A DNA stretch of 64,000 nucleotides, from assembly GCF_014931605.1 (NCBI RefSeq), contig NZ_CP053382.1:3596001-3660000 (forward strand), written 5' to 3'. Numbering within the stretch: the stretch's first letter is position 1; the number at the start of each line of letters is the position of its first letter. The notes under the pieces were generated by a model that saw only the letters and a program-made list of their open reading frames with translations, made no database searches and was not told the DNA's origin. Source of the stretch: Halomonas sp. MCCC 1A13316 (GTDB lineage: Bacteria; Pseudomonadota; Gammaproteobacteria; Pseudomonadales; Halomonadaceae). Positions 32,702 through 41,400 of the stretch are shown in pieces. Position numbers and translations under genes: made by a program.

Positions 32702-34129
32702 TTAGAGCACGAAAGGATCTAACGGCGTGCACGGCCCGAATGCGGCCTCGATGACCTCAGCAGCCTTCAGCACCAAGTCATCGCGAAAGCGGTCGGCATA
32801 CAGCTGAACGGTCATCGGTGCGTTGTCGATCGGCCGGGTCGGCACCACCACAGCGGGGAAGCCGAGCAGATTGGCCGGAGTCACGAACCACTGCATGTCC
32901 AGCATCAGATCACTGCCGGCGGGCGTTGCGACATCGGCATCGTGCACGAACGGTGCCGATGGCCATACCGGCCCCAGAACGATCGGATACTCCGCAAAGA
33001 ATGCCGCCCAGGCCCGGCCGAGGCGCGAACGCTCCTGATGCAGCGCGGCATGCGTCACGGTCGGATCGATCCTGGCGATAAGGGCATCCATGAGCATGGC
33101 GGCCTCGGCGCTGAGCACGGGGCGCATCGACTCGGCCGTGAGACTCAGGTCGGACATCTGGAATTGCGTCCAGAGATGGTTGATCAGCTCGATTTCCGGC
33201 GGTATCGCCTCCTCCACCTGATAACCGGCCGCCGCAAGCGCTTCGCCTGCCGCCCGTACGCTGGCGATGATGGCCGGCTCGATAACTGTGCCGGGCAGCG
33301 ATGTCACCATGGCAACACGACGCGGGACTCGCGGGCCTTCCAGTGCCACCGTGACCGAGCGAGGGTCGCGCACGTGCTGCCCGTGGACCTGCCCCAGCAC
33401 GAGCCTGAGATCGGCCACGCTGCGAGCGATGGGGCCATCGGTCAGCATCACCTGGGCACTCAGGTAACCGTCGCCGGCGCCACCGAAGGGAACGCGCCCC
33501 TGGGTCGGCTTCAATGCCGCGACACCGCAGCAGAACGCAGGATTTCTCAGTGACCCACCGATGTCATTGCCGATGCCGAGCGGCGACATACCGGACGCCA
33601 CGGCCGAGCCTTCGCCACCACTGCTGCCCCCCGCGGTCAGCTGTGCGTTCCACGGATTGCGCGTCAGTCCCCTGAACGGGTTACTGGTGGAGACCCGCAG
33701 GCCCATTTCCGGCATGTTGGTGCGCCCTATGGGAATGGCGCCGGCGGCGCGCATCCGCTCGACCACCGGGGCATTCTGCTGTGGCAACGCATTGGCGTTT
33801 GCTGCCAGGCCGAAAGTGGTCGGGGTGCCGAGGCAATCGATATTCTCCTTTACCGTAATCGGCACCCCGTGCAGGGGCGGTAGATCGCGTTCCCCCATTT
33901 TTTTGCGACGTGCATCCGCCGCGCCCGCCGCCTCACGGGCCGACGTCTGCAGCATGACGGTGACGGCATTGAGCGCCGGATTGACCGCCTCGATCCGCGC
34001 CAGATGCGCATCGATCACCTCGCGGCTCGAGACTTCCCCGGTTCGAATGAGAGCCGCTAATGTCGTGGCCGACTGCCGCCAGAGATTCTGCGAACGGCCC
34101 GGGTCCTGGGGCGAAGAACGCTTGTTCAT
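32702..34129 (-). CDS. Amidase signature family hydrolase
   Basis: The 475-residue enzyme has the Ser-cisSer-Lys triad: lysine in GVPITVKENIDCLG, the middle serine in LTAGGSSGGEGSAVASG, and the nucleophile in GNDIGGSLRNPAF. The C-terminal NLLGFPAVVVPTRP is typical of aryl-acylamidases and amidases of this family. The ATG at 34129 has AAGGA 8 bases upstream. The open frame continues to 34294, but that part is a decayed copy of another gene and not amidase. No partner genes suggest a substrate. Confidence 0.9.
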   Translation of the reverse strand: MNKRSSPQDPGRSQNLWRQSATTLAALIRTGEVSSREVIDAHLARIEAVNPALNAVTVMLQTSAREAAGAADARRKKMGERDLPPLHGVPITVKENIDCLGTPTTFGLAANANALPQQNAPVVERMRAAGAIPIGRTNMPEMGLRVSTSNPFRGLTRNPWNAQLTAGGSSGGEGSAVASGMSPLGIGNDIGGSLRNPAFCCGVAALKPTQGRVPFGGAGDGYLSAQVMLTDGPIARSVADLRLVLGQVHGQHVRDPRSVTVALEGPRVPRRVAMVTSLPGTVIEPAIIASVRAAGEALAAAGYQVEEAIPPEIELINHLWTQFQMSDLSLTAESMRPVLSAEAAMLMDALIARIDPTVTHAALHQERSRLGRAWAAFFAEYPIVLGPVWPSAPFVHDADVATPAGSDLMLDMQWFVTPANLLGFPAVVVPTRPIDNAPMTVQLYADRFRDDLVLKAAEVIEAAFGPCTPLDPFVL

Positions 34130-34220
34130 GATGTCACTTCCTTTGTGGCCGTGCCCCGGCAACTGAGGCGGCACGGGATGCGATCCTGCATCGTCAAGAC
34201 GTGTTGGCTTAGGCGCGGCA

Positions 34221-34288
34221 AGTCGTCCGCAGAACCGCCGATAGTTGGCCCGCTGCTCAGCGGCGCCTCTTCCAGAGGATAGTCGCTC
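34221..34288 (-). pseudogene. Decayed copy of the 5' end of the flavin reductase gene
   Basis: The 68 bases on the minus strand align with codons 1-23 of the intact flavin reductase gene (minus strand from 36152). Shared runs include CCGCTGAGCAGCGGG and CTGGAAGAGGC. There are about ten differences and one deleted base. The start ATG is lost (CTAG in its place). Homology fades after the FCG codons. It is a duplication scar upstream of the amidase gene. Confidence 0.75.
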
Positions 34289-34460
34289 TAGCATTGACGG
34301 TACCTGTCTGGCGATTCGCTACGACCGCGCGAAGACAGCAGAAACGTGCAAACCGCCGCATGCCTGGGCAAGCCACGCCGGTGGCTACCTCTCATCATGA
34401 AGTCGACGAGTTCGGCATACCGACTCGATCACCCACCGGCACATGATAGGAGGCAATACC

Positions 34461-34742
34461 ATGAAACTTCGCGTGCTCGCGCTCTTGTTAGCGCTGGCCA
34501 TCATTCCGGGCGCGGCGTTCGCCGATCGTCCTTCTCCCGAGGATGGGCCCCTGATGACCCGGGCCACCGGCAGCACGACACCGTTGCTCAAACGCAGTTT
34601 CGACGAGCTGGATAGCGACCGCGACGGTCGGCTGTCACCTGCCGAGACCGCTCAGGTGTCTCTGCTCGATTCATTCTGGGAACTGGACCGCAACCGCGAC
34701 GGATTTCTCAATCGTCAGGAGCATGACTATCACCCGAACTAA
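34461..34742 (+). CDS. Exported EF-hand calcium-binding protein
   Basis: The 93-residue protein has a signal peptide (MKLRVLALLLALAIIPGAAFA) and two canonical EF-hand loops, DSDRDGRLSPAE (about 57-68) and DRNRDGFLNRQE (about 78-89). Asp/Asn/Glu ligands are present at positions 1, 3, 5 and 12 of each loop. It would bind Ca2+ in the periplasm. AGGAGG lies 8 bases before the ATG. A 10-bp perfect hairpin follows the stop. Confidence 0.88.
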   Translation: MKLRVLALLLALAIIPGAAFADRPSPEDGPLMTRATGSTTPLLKRSFDELDSDRDGRLSPAETAQVSLLDSFWELDRNRDGFLNRQEHDYHPN

Positions 34743-34764
34743 TGGCTTGTTCCAGCCCCCCGGC

Positions 34765-34790
34765 AACGCGAGTGCCTGGCCACTCGCGTT
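34765..34790 (+). terminator. Hairpin after the EF-hand gene
   Basis: AACGCGAGTG (34765-34774) pairs perfectly with CACTCGCGTT (34781-34790) around a 6-base loop, 22 bp past the stop. There is no clear U-tract. Confidence 0.6.
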
Positions 34791-34952
34791 GATAACTGGT
34801 GAGATTTTCCATCCCGCTCGCAGCATCGGGGAAGCGCTGGGCCTCGATGGTGGTGGCCTATACTTATGGGGTGCGTTAACCCAGGCCAAGCCCTCCGAGC
34901 GACGTTGACATCCAGCCGCACCCAGGACTTCCGACTCTATCGGAGCGATGTG

Positions 34953-35492
34953 ATGCCCCCGCTTACGTCCAGGCTTCCCGAGGCACCGAGATCATTTCTC
35001 GAGATGCGAGAACGACTGGTTGAACTGCTTGATGACGCGGATGCAGCCTTGACCCGCGACCAACTTTCGGCACATGCCAGCCTCGCCCAGGCCCTTCTAC
35101 TGCTCAGTCAGGCGTCATTGGAAACACAGCCGGAGTCAAGTCTTCATGGCGGGCTGGTCAATTGGCAGATCAAACGCGTGGTCACCTTCGTCGATGCGCA
35201 CCTTGATGCGTCGATCCACGTAAAGGAACTCGCGCAGGAAGCGCGTCTGAGCCTCAGTCATTTTTCACACGCGTTCAAGCAGAGCTTCGGCGAGCCGCCG
35301 CTCGCCTACGTGACCCGACGCCGCCTGGCCCGGGCCTGCGACATGATGTTGGCCAGTGATGAACCGCTGTCCTGGATCGCGCATGAATGCGGCTTCTACG
35401 ACCAGTCACACTTCACCCGGCACTTCCACCGCCGACTGGGCAACACCCCGCAGAACTGGCGGCGCCTGCACGCCCAAGGCCCGTTGGACTGA
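34953..35492 (+). CDS. AraC-family regulator lacking a classical sensor domain
   Basis: The 179-residue protein has a C-terminal AraC/XylS DNA-binding domain (about 75-175) with both helix-turn-helix units: VKELAQEARLSLSHFSHAFKQ, and LSWIAHECGFYDQSHFTRHF followed by R-x-x-x-G-x-x-P-x-x-W. The N-terminal 70 residues are helical and too short for a cupin sensor. The ATG at 34953 has GGAG at 8 bases. No target is obvious; the EF-hand gene lies upstream and the flavin reductase converges. Confidence 0.85.
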   Translation: MPPLTSRLPEAPRSFLEMRERLVELLDDADAALTRDQLSAHASLAQALLLLSQASLETQPESSLHGGLVNWQIKRVVTFVDAHLDASIHVKELAQEARLSLSHFSHAFKQSFGEPPLAYVTRRRLARACDMMLASDEPLSWIAHECGFYDQSHFTRHFHRRLGNTPQNWRRLHAQGPLD

Positions 35493-35539
35493 GCTGGCAG
35501 CCCCGGCCTGCTTGTCGCCGCAGCCAATGCCACGCCCCG

Positions 35540-36154
35540 CTATGTCGGCCTTTCCATCCCGAACAGGTCGGTCGTACGGGCATAGTCGCTGCCCGCCATG
35601 CGCCCGATGGGCTTGAGCGCCTCGACGCTCACGTGACGCCCGTTCCAGATGGCATCGTCGATGTGGATCGAGATCACCTCGGCCAGCACCAGGCAGCCCG
35701 CCATGGGCTGATCACCGAAGCGCAAGATCTCACGCAGCCGGCAGCCGAAGGCCACCGGGGCAGCCGCCACCCGCGGCACCGACAGCCCCGGCATGGCCAG
35801 CTTCTCCAGCCCCGCCAGGGCGAATTCGTCCTCCCCCGCCGGCAGGCTGGCGCTGGTGGCGTTCAGCGCTTCCACCAGCGCTTCGCCGCTGATGTGCACC
35901 ACGCACTCCGGCACCTGCTCCAGGTTGCGGATGGTGTCCTTGGGCTGGCCTTCGCCGTTGAGCAGCGGCGAGAAGCCCAGCACCGGCGGCGCCACGCTGA
36001 CCACGTTGAAAAAGGAGAACGGCGCCAGGTTGGTGTTGCCGTCGAGATCCTGGGTCGAGACCCAGGCGATGGGCCGCGGGCAGATCGCCCCACAGAACAG
36101 GCGATAGATGGCCCCGCTGCTCAGCGGTGCCTCTTCCAGCAGATAGTCGCTCAT
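35540..36154 (-). CDS. Flavin reductase-like (DIM6/NTAB) FMN-binding protein
   Basis: The 204-residue split-barrel protein starts MSDYLLEEAPLSSGAIYRLFCG, continues CPRPIAWVSTQDLDGNTNLAPFSFFNVVS, and has the family's PPVLGFSP and KDTIRNLEQVPECVVH. It binds FMN and may reduce flavin or act as an oxidoreductase. The start at 36154 follows AAGGG. A decayed copy of its 5' end lies 1.9 kb to the left, and a broken 5'-nucleotidase gene lies immediately upstream. Confidence 0.88.
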   Translation of the reverse strand: MSDYLLEEAPLSSGAIYRLFCGAICPRPIAWVSTQDLDGNTNLAPFSFFNVVSVAPPVLGFSPLLNGEGQPKDTIRNLEQVPECVVHISGEALVEALNATSASLPAGEDEFALAGLEKLAMPGLSVPRVAAAPVAFGCRLREILRFGDQPMAGCLVLAEVISIHIDDAIWNGRHVSVEALKPIGRMAGSDYARTTDLFGMERPT

Positions 36155-36220
36155 GGGCAGCCCTTGTTGCATTCGGTGACGGCCTTCCATCCTACACCCG
36201 TCGCGGAACCGCTCAATGCG

Positions 36221-36426
36221 TCAGCGCCAGCCCCGCCGCAATGACAGCAGACGCTTGATGAAGGGGAAGGCAACGCCGGTACCGAGTGGAACGTTCTCGT
36301 TATGTGCTGGTAGATGCGATAGGACGCCTCCCCCTGATCGCGAAAGACCCGGTCGGATTCGGCCAGATCGAACAGGGCGCTGGATGCCACCCCGATTACC
36401 AGGCGTTCGCTGAGATCGTAGGCCAT
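36221..36426 (-). pseudogene. Truncated, frameshifted 5'-nucleotidase remnant
   Basis: MAYDLSERLVIGVASSALF, then DLAESDRVFRDQGEASYRIYQ, matches the N-terminus of the cytosolic 5'-nucleotidase family as I remember it. After a frameshift near 36310 the same protein continues in another frame as HNENVPLGTGVAFPFIKRLLSL and stops. A normal member has about 300 residues; only about 65 remain. It is not expected to be functional. Confidence 0.75.
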
Positions 36427-36532
36427 GGTCTTCCTTGAGGGAGAAGTGCAACGCACGCTCTCCAGACCATGCCTCAGAGCTTTCGGCCAGACAAGCGCAA
36501 GCCGCCTGGCTCAGCGCGACCCAGCCCTCGGC

Positions 36533-37222
36533 TCAGTCCATCCGATGCTCGAAAACCTCCAGTACATGGGTAACCCTCTGCGCCTTGCCATCCCACACAT
36601 AGCGGAAATGCGGACCCTGCACGGGGATGCTCAGCGCCGGCGGTCGGAATACCGCTGCGCACTCGTGCCCCGGCTGCCTGACGCTGTGGTAGAGAATGCC
36701 CCACGCCCCTTCCGCTCTCAGGCGCGAAGCGAACGCCTGCCCCTGGGGATAAGTGCCCGGGTCCGGGTCGTGCAGCTCGGGATACCCTTCACGCACGTCA
36801 TGCAGCGCCTGGGTGATCGTGTTGATGTAGGTGCTCATGGTGATCTCGACGCTGCCCTCACGGGTTGCCGCCAGAAACTCGGCCATGTGAAAGCAGGTTT
36901 CGGCGATGGCCGCATCCAGCGTACTTGCGCAGTAGTAGACTCCGTAGCTGCCGTCGGTGAATCGCGATGGCCGGCCGATATGGGTAAAGGACGCCATGAT
37001 GGGAGAGGAGCCGGGCCCCGCAACCCGATCATGGGGCGGCACACGGTTCAACTGCCCGGCCTCCTCGAGCAATCTGTCGTTGGTCATCGCCTCTATCGCG
37101 AAGGCCAATTCCAGGTCTTCGGCATCCAGAGTGTCCTCGAACACGGCGATGGGCGGGTAGGCGCTGTTGATGATGCGATAAGCATTGCGCCACGCCGGCA
37201 GGTAGGTCGCCGGCCCGCTCAC
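36533..37222 (-). CDS. RES-domain toxin of a type II toxin-antitoxin system
   Basis: The 229-residue protein has the RES fold signature: an N-terminal arginine (AYRIINSAYPP, Arg16), then FTDGSYGVYYCASTLDAAIAET with tyrosines 96-97 and Glu108, and a later GAWGILYHSVRQPG. RES toxins such as MbcT and ParT break down NAD+ or modify enzymes by ADP-ribose chemistry. The GTG start overlaps the antitoxin stop by 4 bases (GTGA). Antitoxin-first order and coupling are standard for this family. Confidence 0.88.
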   Translation of the reverse strand: MSGPATYLPAWRNAYRIINSAYPPIAVFEDTLDAEDLELAFAIEAMTNDRLLEEAGQLNRVPPHDRVAGPGSSPIMASFTHIGRPSRFTDGSYGVYYCASTLDAAIAETCFHMAEFLAATREGSVEITMSTYINTITQALHDVREGYPELHDPDPGTYPQGQAFASRLRAEGAWGILYHSVRQPGHECAAVFRPPALSIPVQGPHFRYVWDGKAQRVTHVLEVFEHRMD

Positions 37223-37620
37223 CCCCGAACGCCATCCAGATAGCGACGGGTGTCAGCCAGGTCGACGACGCGCCCGTGCAGCATGTACTCGAGTGCCGAC
37301 TGGCCATTGAATGGCGCTGCGGTATTCGCCTTGTGCACCCACTCGTAGGCCTTGTCGGGGCTGCTGCTGAAGAGGATACGCAGCGCCTTGTGAATCCCCA
37401 TGAGGTAGGAGATTCGCTCCAGGGTGTCGTGGGGCAGCCGCACCTGGGGAAGCTTCTTGTACTTGTGGTAGGTGGTATTACCGATGCCGCCCAGCAGTAT
37501 GCGCTGTTGGGCCGGTGAACAACCCCACAGCTGCATGATGTTGAAGAAGAACTTCAATGCGACGCGACCGGCTTCGGGGCTGGCCGTATCGGGGCGCTCG
37601 GGCAGCTGTTCTGCGTTCAT
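37219..37620 (-). CDS. Xre/MbcA/ParS-type antitoxin
   Basis: The 133-residue protein has an N-terminal Xre-like helix-turn-helix (about 20-75, FFNIMQLWGCSPAQQRILLGG) and a C-terminal MbcA/ParS/Xre (DUF2384-type) part (YEWVHKANTAAPFNGQSALEYMLHGRVVDLADTRRYLDGV). It neutralises the RES toxin encoded next. The ATG at 37620 has AGGAG at 8 bases. A TATAAT box and an adjacent CACATGTG palindrome upstream suggest autorepression. Confidence 0.9.
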   Translation of the reverse strand: MNAEQLPERPDTASPEAGRVALKFFFNIMQLWGCSPAQQRILLGGIGNTTYHKYKKLPQVRLPHDTLERISYLMGIHKALRILFSSSPDKAYEWVHKANTAAPFNGQSALEYMLHGRVVDLADTRRYLDGVRG

Positions 37621-37646
37621 GGAATTGCTCCTGCAATACAACGATT

Positions 37647-37661
37647 CACATGTGGATTATA
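37647..37661 (-). promoter_or_regulatory. Promoter -10 and operator of the RES/Xre pair
   Basis: On the minus strand a perfect TATAAT (37661-37656) is followed at once by CACATGTG (37654-37647), the centre of a 14-bp near-palindrome (12 of 14). Repressor binding there would block initiation. The -35 is weak. Confidence 0.6.
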
Positions 37662-37767
37662 GATAACTTTTAATTCTTATACGGATCTGGTCTCATCGAC
37701 GCGTTTATCCGCCTTATGTTTTACGGCACCATGAGGGCTCGCCAGATTTCCTGAGCAAGGACCCGCC

Positions 37768-40700
37768 ATGCCGTTCGCCTCCCCCCAGGAGAATACCCTC
37801 ACCCCCGGCTTCATGGTCGTTCACGGCAACCGCCTGGAGGATCTGCGCGGCGTGGCGGTGGAGTGGATGAAGCGCCACCCGCTCGCGCCGCTGGAGAACG
37901 AGACGATCCTGGTGCAGAGCAACGGCATCGGCCAGTGGATGAAGCTGGCGCTGGCCGCCGACGAGGCCGATAGTGGCAGCGGCATCGCCGCCGCGCTCGA
38001 CGTCACCCTGCCGGCGCGCTTCCTGTGGCAGGCCTACCGCGCCGTGCTCAACCACGTGGAAGGCGACCTCAACGCGGTGCCGGCGACCTCGCCCTTCGAC
38101 AAGTCGCACCTGATCTGGCGGCTGCTGCGCCTGTTGCCGGAATTGATGCCGCGCGACGAATTCGCCCCGCTGCGCCGCTTCCTCGAAGGCGACAGCGACT
38201 TGCGCAAACACCACCAGCTTGCCGAGCGGCTGGCCGACCTGCTCGACCAATACCAGGTGTACCGCGCCGACTGGCTCGAGGCCTGGGCCCGCGGCGAGGA
38301 CGTGCTGGTCTCCGCTCGCGGCCAGGCCCAGGCGCTTCCCCACACCCAGCGCTGGCAGCCCGCCCTGTGGCGCGCACTGATCGAGGACGTAGGCGACGAC
38401 GGCGTAGCCTCCAGCCGCGCCATGGTGCACCGGCGTTTTCTCGAGGCCTCACGCTCGCTCGATTGCGACAACCGCCCCGCCGGCCTGCCGCGGCGGGTGA
38501 TGGTGTTCGGCATCTCCTCGCTGCCTCAGCAGGCGCTGGAAGCGCTGGCCGCCGTGGCCCGCTGCAGCCAGGTGGTGCTGTGCGTGCACAACCCCTGCCA
38601 GCACTACTGGGCCGACATCATCGAGCACAAGGACCTGCTCCGCGCCGCGCGCTACCGCCAACAGCGCAAGCAGGGCATGCCCGCCCGGCTCGACGTGCTC
38701 GGCGATGGAGATGGCGAAGAGAGTCTTCACCTGTACGCCCAGCCGCTGCTGGCCGCCTGGGGCAAGCAGGGCCGCGACTACCTGCGCCTGCTCGACGAGC
38801 ACGACGACGCCCAGCAGTACGAGCGCCTGTTCACTGCCGATTCGCTGCGCATCGACCTGTTCGAGCCCTTCGTTCGCGAAGGGGAAGGCTGCCTGCTACA
38901 GCAATTGCAGGACGACATCCGTGAGCTGCGTCCGCTGCACGAGACCCGCGAGACCTGGCCGGCGGTGGACTCGAGCCGCGACGACTCCATCGTCTTCCAT
39001 GCCGCCCACAGCCCCCAGCGCGAAGTGGAGATACTGCACGACCAGCTGCTCGCCGCCTACAGCGCCGACCCGAATCTCAAGCCGCGCGACATCATCGTGA
39101 TGGTGCCGGACATCGACCACTACGCCCCGCACGTGCAAGCGGTTTTCGGCCAGTTGGAACGCGACGACCCGCGCTACATCCCCTTCACGCTCTCCGACCA
39201 GGGCAGCCGCCACCGCCTGCCGCTGCTGATCGCGCTGGAGAAGCTGCTGCGCCTGCCGGAGCTGCGCCTCTCGGTGAGCGACCTGCTCGACCTGCTCGAC
39301 GTCCCCGCCCTGCGCGCACGCTTCGGCATCCAGGAAGACGACGTACCCACCCTGCGCCGCTGGATCGAGGGCGCCGGCATCCGCTGGGGACTCAACGCCG
39401 GCCAGCGCGGCAGCCTCGACCTGCCCGCCGGCATGGAGCAGAACACCTGGGCCTTCGGCCTGCGCCGGCTGCTGCTGGGCTACGCCGTGGGCGAGGCCAC
39501 CAGCGGCCCGTGGCAGGGCATCGAACCCTTCGACGACATCGGCGGGCTGGAGGCGGCGCTGGCTGGCCCCCTGGCCGCGCTGCTGGAAACGTTGGAAACA
39601 CAGTGGCGCAGCCTGCGCGAACCTTCCGACGTGAGCGGCTGGGTGCAGCGCCTGCGCGACCTGCTTGAAGCGAGCTTTCTCACCGACGCCCCCGAAGACA
39701 GCCTGATGCTGGCCCAGCTCGAACAGAAGCTGCAGGAGTGGCAGGAGAGCGCCGAGGAGGCCGGACTGACCCGCGAGCTTCCGCTGTCCGTGGTACGCGA
39801 GCACTGGCTGGGGCAGATCGACGAGCCGAGCCTGTCGCAGCGCTTCATGGCCGGCGCGGTGAACTTCGCCACGCTGATGCCGATGCGCGCCATCCCCTTC
39901 AAGCGCGTCTGCCTGCTGGGCATGAACGACGGCGACTACCCGCGCAGCCAGCCGCCGATGGATTTCGACCTGATGAACGGCGACTACCGCCCCGGCGACC
40001 GCTCGCGCCGCGAGGACGACCGCTACCTGTTCCTCGAAGCGCTGCTCTCCGCCCGCGAGCAGCTCTACGTCAGTTGGGTGGGACGCAGCATCGTCGACAA
40101 CAGCGAGAAACCGCCCTCGGTGCTGGTCGGCCAGCTGCGCGACCACCTCCAGGCCGGCTGGCACATCGCAGACAATGAAGAACGCGACGGCAGCGGCCTG
40201 CTCGACGCTCTTACCACCGAGCACCCGCTGCAGCCGTTCAGTCGCACCTACTTCCCCACCGAAGCGCAGCAAACCGAGCGCGACGTGGCGGCCCGGCGAC
40301 TGTTCACCTACGCCCACGAATGGCGCGCTGTGCATGGTGAAGTGGCTGCGGAGGAGGCGCCCCTTGAACTGGGTGAATTCAAACAAGAGAGCCCGCTGAC
40401 GCTTATCCAGCTCGGCAATTTTCTGCGCGACCCGGCCCGCGCCTTCTTCACCACCCGCCTCAAGATCTTTCTTGAGCGCGAAGACATCGTCAGCCTCGAC
40501 AACGAACCCTTCGACCTTGACGGCCTCGCCAACTGGCAGCTGCAGGATCTGCTGATTCGCGAGCAGCGCCGCGCCGTAGACGAAGGCCGCGAGCGCATGC
40601 CCGCCATGCTCGACACCCTCGACCGCCTGCAGGGCCAAGGCGTACTGGCCATGGGCGCCTTCGGTGAGCGCATGCGCGAACAGCTCACAGAACCGATGGA

Positions 40701-41400
40701 AGCGCTGTTCGAAGCCTACGAGGAAGCCCTGGAAACGTGGCCCCATGCCATCGACGAGCCCGAGCCGGTGCAGCTCAGCATGCCCGGGGCTCCACCTATT
40801 GAGGATTGGCTCGATGAGCTGCGCGTGAGCGAATCAGGCGAGCGCTGCCGCCTGGTGCTCACCAGCAGCAGCTTGGTCAAGAAAGGCAAGTACCGCTGGT
40901 CGCACATCCTGCGCCACTGGGTCGCGCACCTGGCCGGGCACCTGAACGACAAGCCCATGACCACACTGCTGATCTCCAAGGCCGGCCACGTCACCCTGCC
41001 GCCGCTCGACCCGGAAGCCGCCCGTGGGCACCTGCGAGAGATCCTCAAGACCTGGCAGGCCGGCATGCAGGTGCCGCTACCGCTCGCCTGTGACACCGCC
41101 TTCGTCTGGCTGAGCAAGCTGGGAACGCCTGACACCGAGCGCGACAGCGACGCCTGGCGCGCCGCCGCCAGCACCTACTACGGCGACGACTTCAACGCCG
41201 GCGAGGCGGGTCGCAACGCCTACCTCGCCCACCGCTGGCCGAGTTTCACCGCCCTGTATGAAGCCCGCCAGGACAAGCTCGGCTTTGCCGAACTCACCGA
41301 ACGCCTGCTCGCCCCGGTGCACCTGGCCGTCAAAGGCGACAAGAAAGAAGAAGGGAAGGGCAAAGAAGGAAGAGGGAAGACAACGGGGAGCCAGGCATGA
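37768..41400 (+). CDS. recC: RecBCD exonuclease V, RecC subunit
   Basis: The 1210-residue protein is the Chi-recognition and scaffold subunit. The start (PGFMVVHGNRLEDLRGVAVEWM), then PLENETILVQSNGIGQWMKLALA, is typical. RAIPFKRVCLLGMNDGDYPRSQPPMDFDLM and REDDRYLFLEALLSAREQLYVSW are the conserved inactivated-helicase segments. It has a lysine/glycine-rich tail (GDKKEEGKGKEGRGK) that looks non-conserved. The ATG has AAGGA upstream. It overlaps recB by 4 bases, so subunit synthesis is coupled. Confidence 0.96.
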   Translation: MPFASPQENTLTPGFMVVHGNRLEDLRGVAVEWMKRHPLAPLENETILVQSNGIGQWMKLALAADEADSGSGIAAALDVTLPARFLWQAYRAVLNHVEGDLNAVPATSPFDKSHLIWRLLRLLPELMPRDEFAPLRRFLEGDSDLRKHHQLAERLADLLDQYQVYRADWLEAWARGEDVLVSARGQAQALPHTQRWQPALWRALIEDVGDDGVASSRAMVHRRFLEASRSLDCDNRPAGLPRRVMVFGISSLPQQALEALAAVARCSQVVLCVHNPCQHYWADIIEHKDLLRAARYRQQRKQGMPARLDVLGDGDGEESLHLYAQPLLAAWGKQGRDYLRLLDEHDDAQQYERLFTADSLRIDLFEPFVREGEGCLLQQLQDDIRELRPLHETRETWPAVDSSRDDSIVFHAAHSPQREVEILHDQLLAAYSADPNLKPRDIIVMVPDIDHYAPHVQAVFGQLERDDPRYIPFTLSDQGSRHRLPLLIALEKLLRLPELRLSVSDLLDLLDVPALRARFGIQEDDVPTLRRWIEGAGIRWGLNAGQRGSLDLPAGMEQNTWAFGLRRLLLGYAVGEATSGPWQGIEPFDDIGGLEAALAGPLAALLETLETQWRSLREPSDVSGWVQRLRDLLEASFLTDAPEDSLMLAQLEQKLQEWQESAEEAGLTRELPLSVVREHWLGQIDEPSLSQRFMAGAVNFATLMPMRAIPFKRVCLLGMNDGDYPRSQPPMDFDLMNGDYRPGDRSRREDDRYLFLEALLSAREQLYVSWVGRSIVDNSEKPPSVLVGQLRDHLQAGWHIADNEERDGSGLLDALTTEHPLQPFSRTYFPTEAQQTERDVAARRLFTYAHEWRAVHGEVAAEEAPLELGEFKQESPLTLIQLGNFLRDPARAFFTTRLKIFLEREDIVSLDNEPFDLDGLANWQLQDLLIREQRRAVDEGRERMPAMLDTLDRLQGQGVLAMGAFGERMREQLTEPMEALFEAYEEALETWPHAIDEPEPVQLSMPGAPPIEDWLDELRVSESGERCRLVLTSSSLVKKGKYRWSHILRHWVAHLAGHLNDKPMTTLLISKAGHVTLPPLDPEAARGHLREILKTWQAGMQVPLPLACDTAFVWLSKLGTPDTERDSDAWRAAASTYYGDDFNAGEAGRNAYLAHRWPSFTALYEARQDKLGFAELTERLLAPVHLAVKGDKKEEGKGKEGRGKTTGSQA

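Noticed and set aside
34130-34294. N-terminal extension of the amidase
   Set aside because: The DNA is a decayed copy of the flavin-reductase start, and a proper ribosome site precedes the ATG at 34129.
38896-40746. A 616-codon open frame on the minus strand
   Set aside because: It lies wholly antisense to recC, with low-complexity Gln/Ala/Gly composition and no ribosome site.
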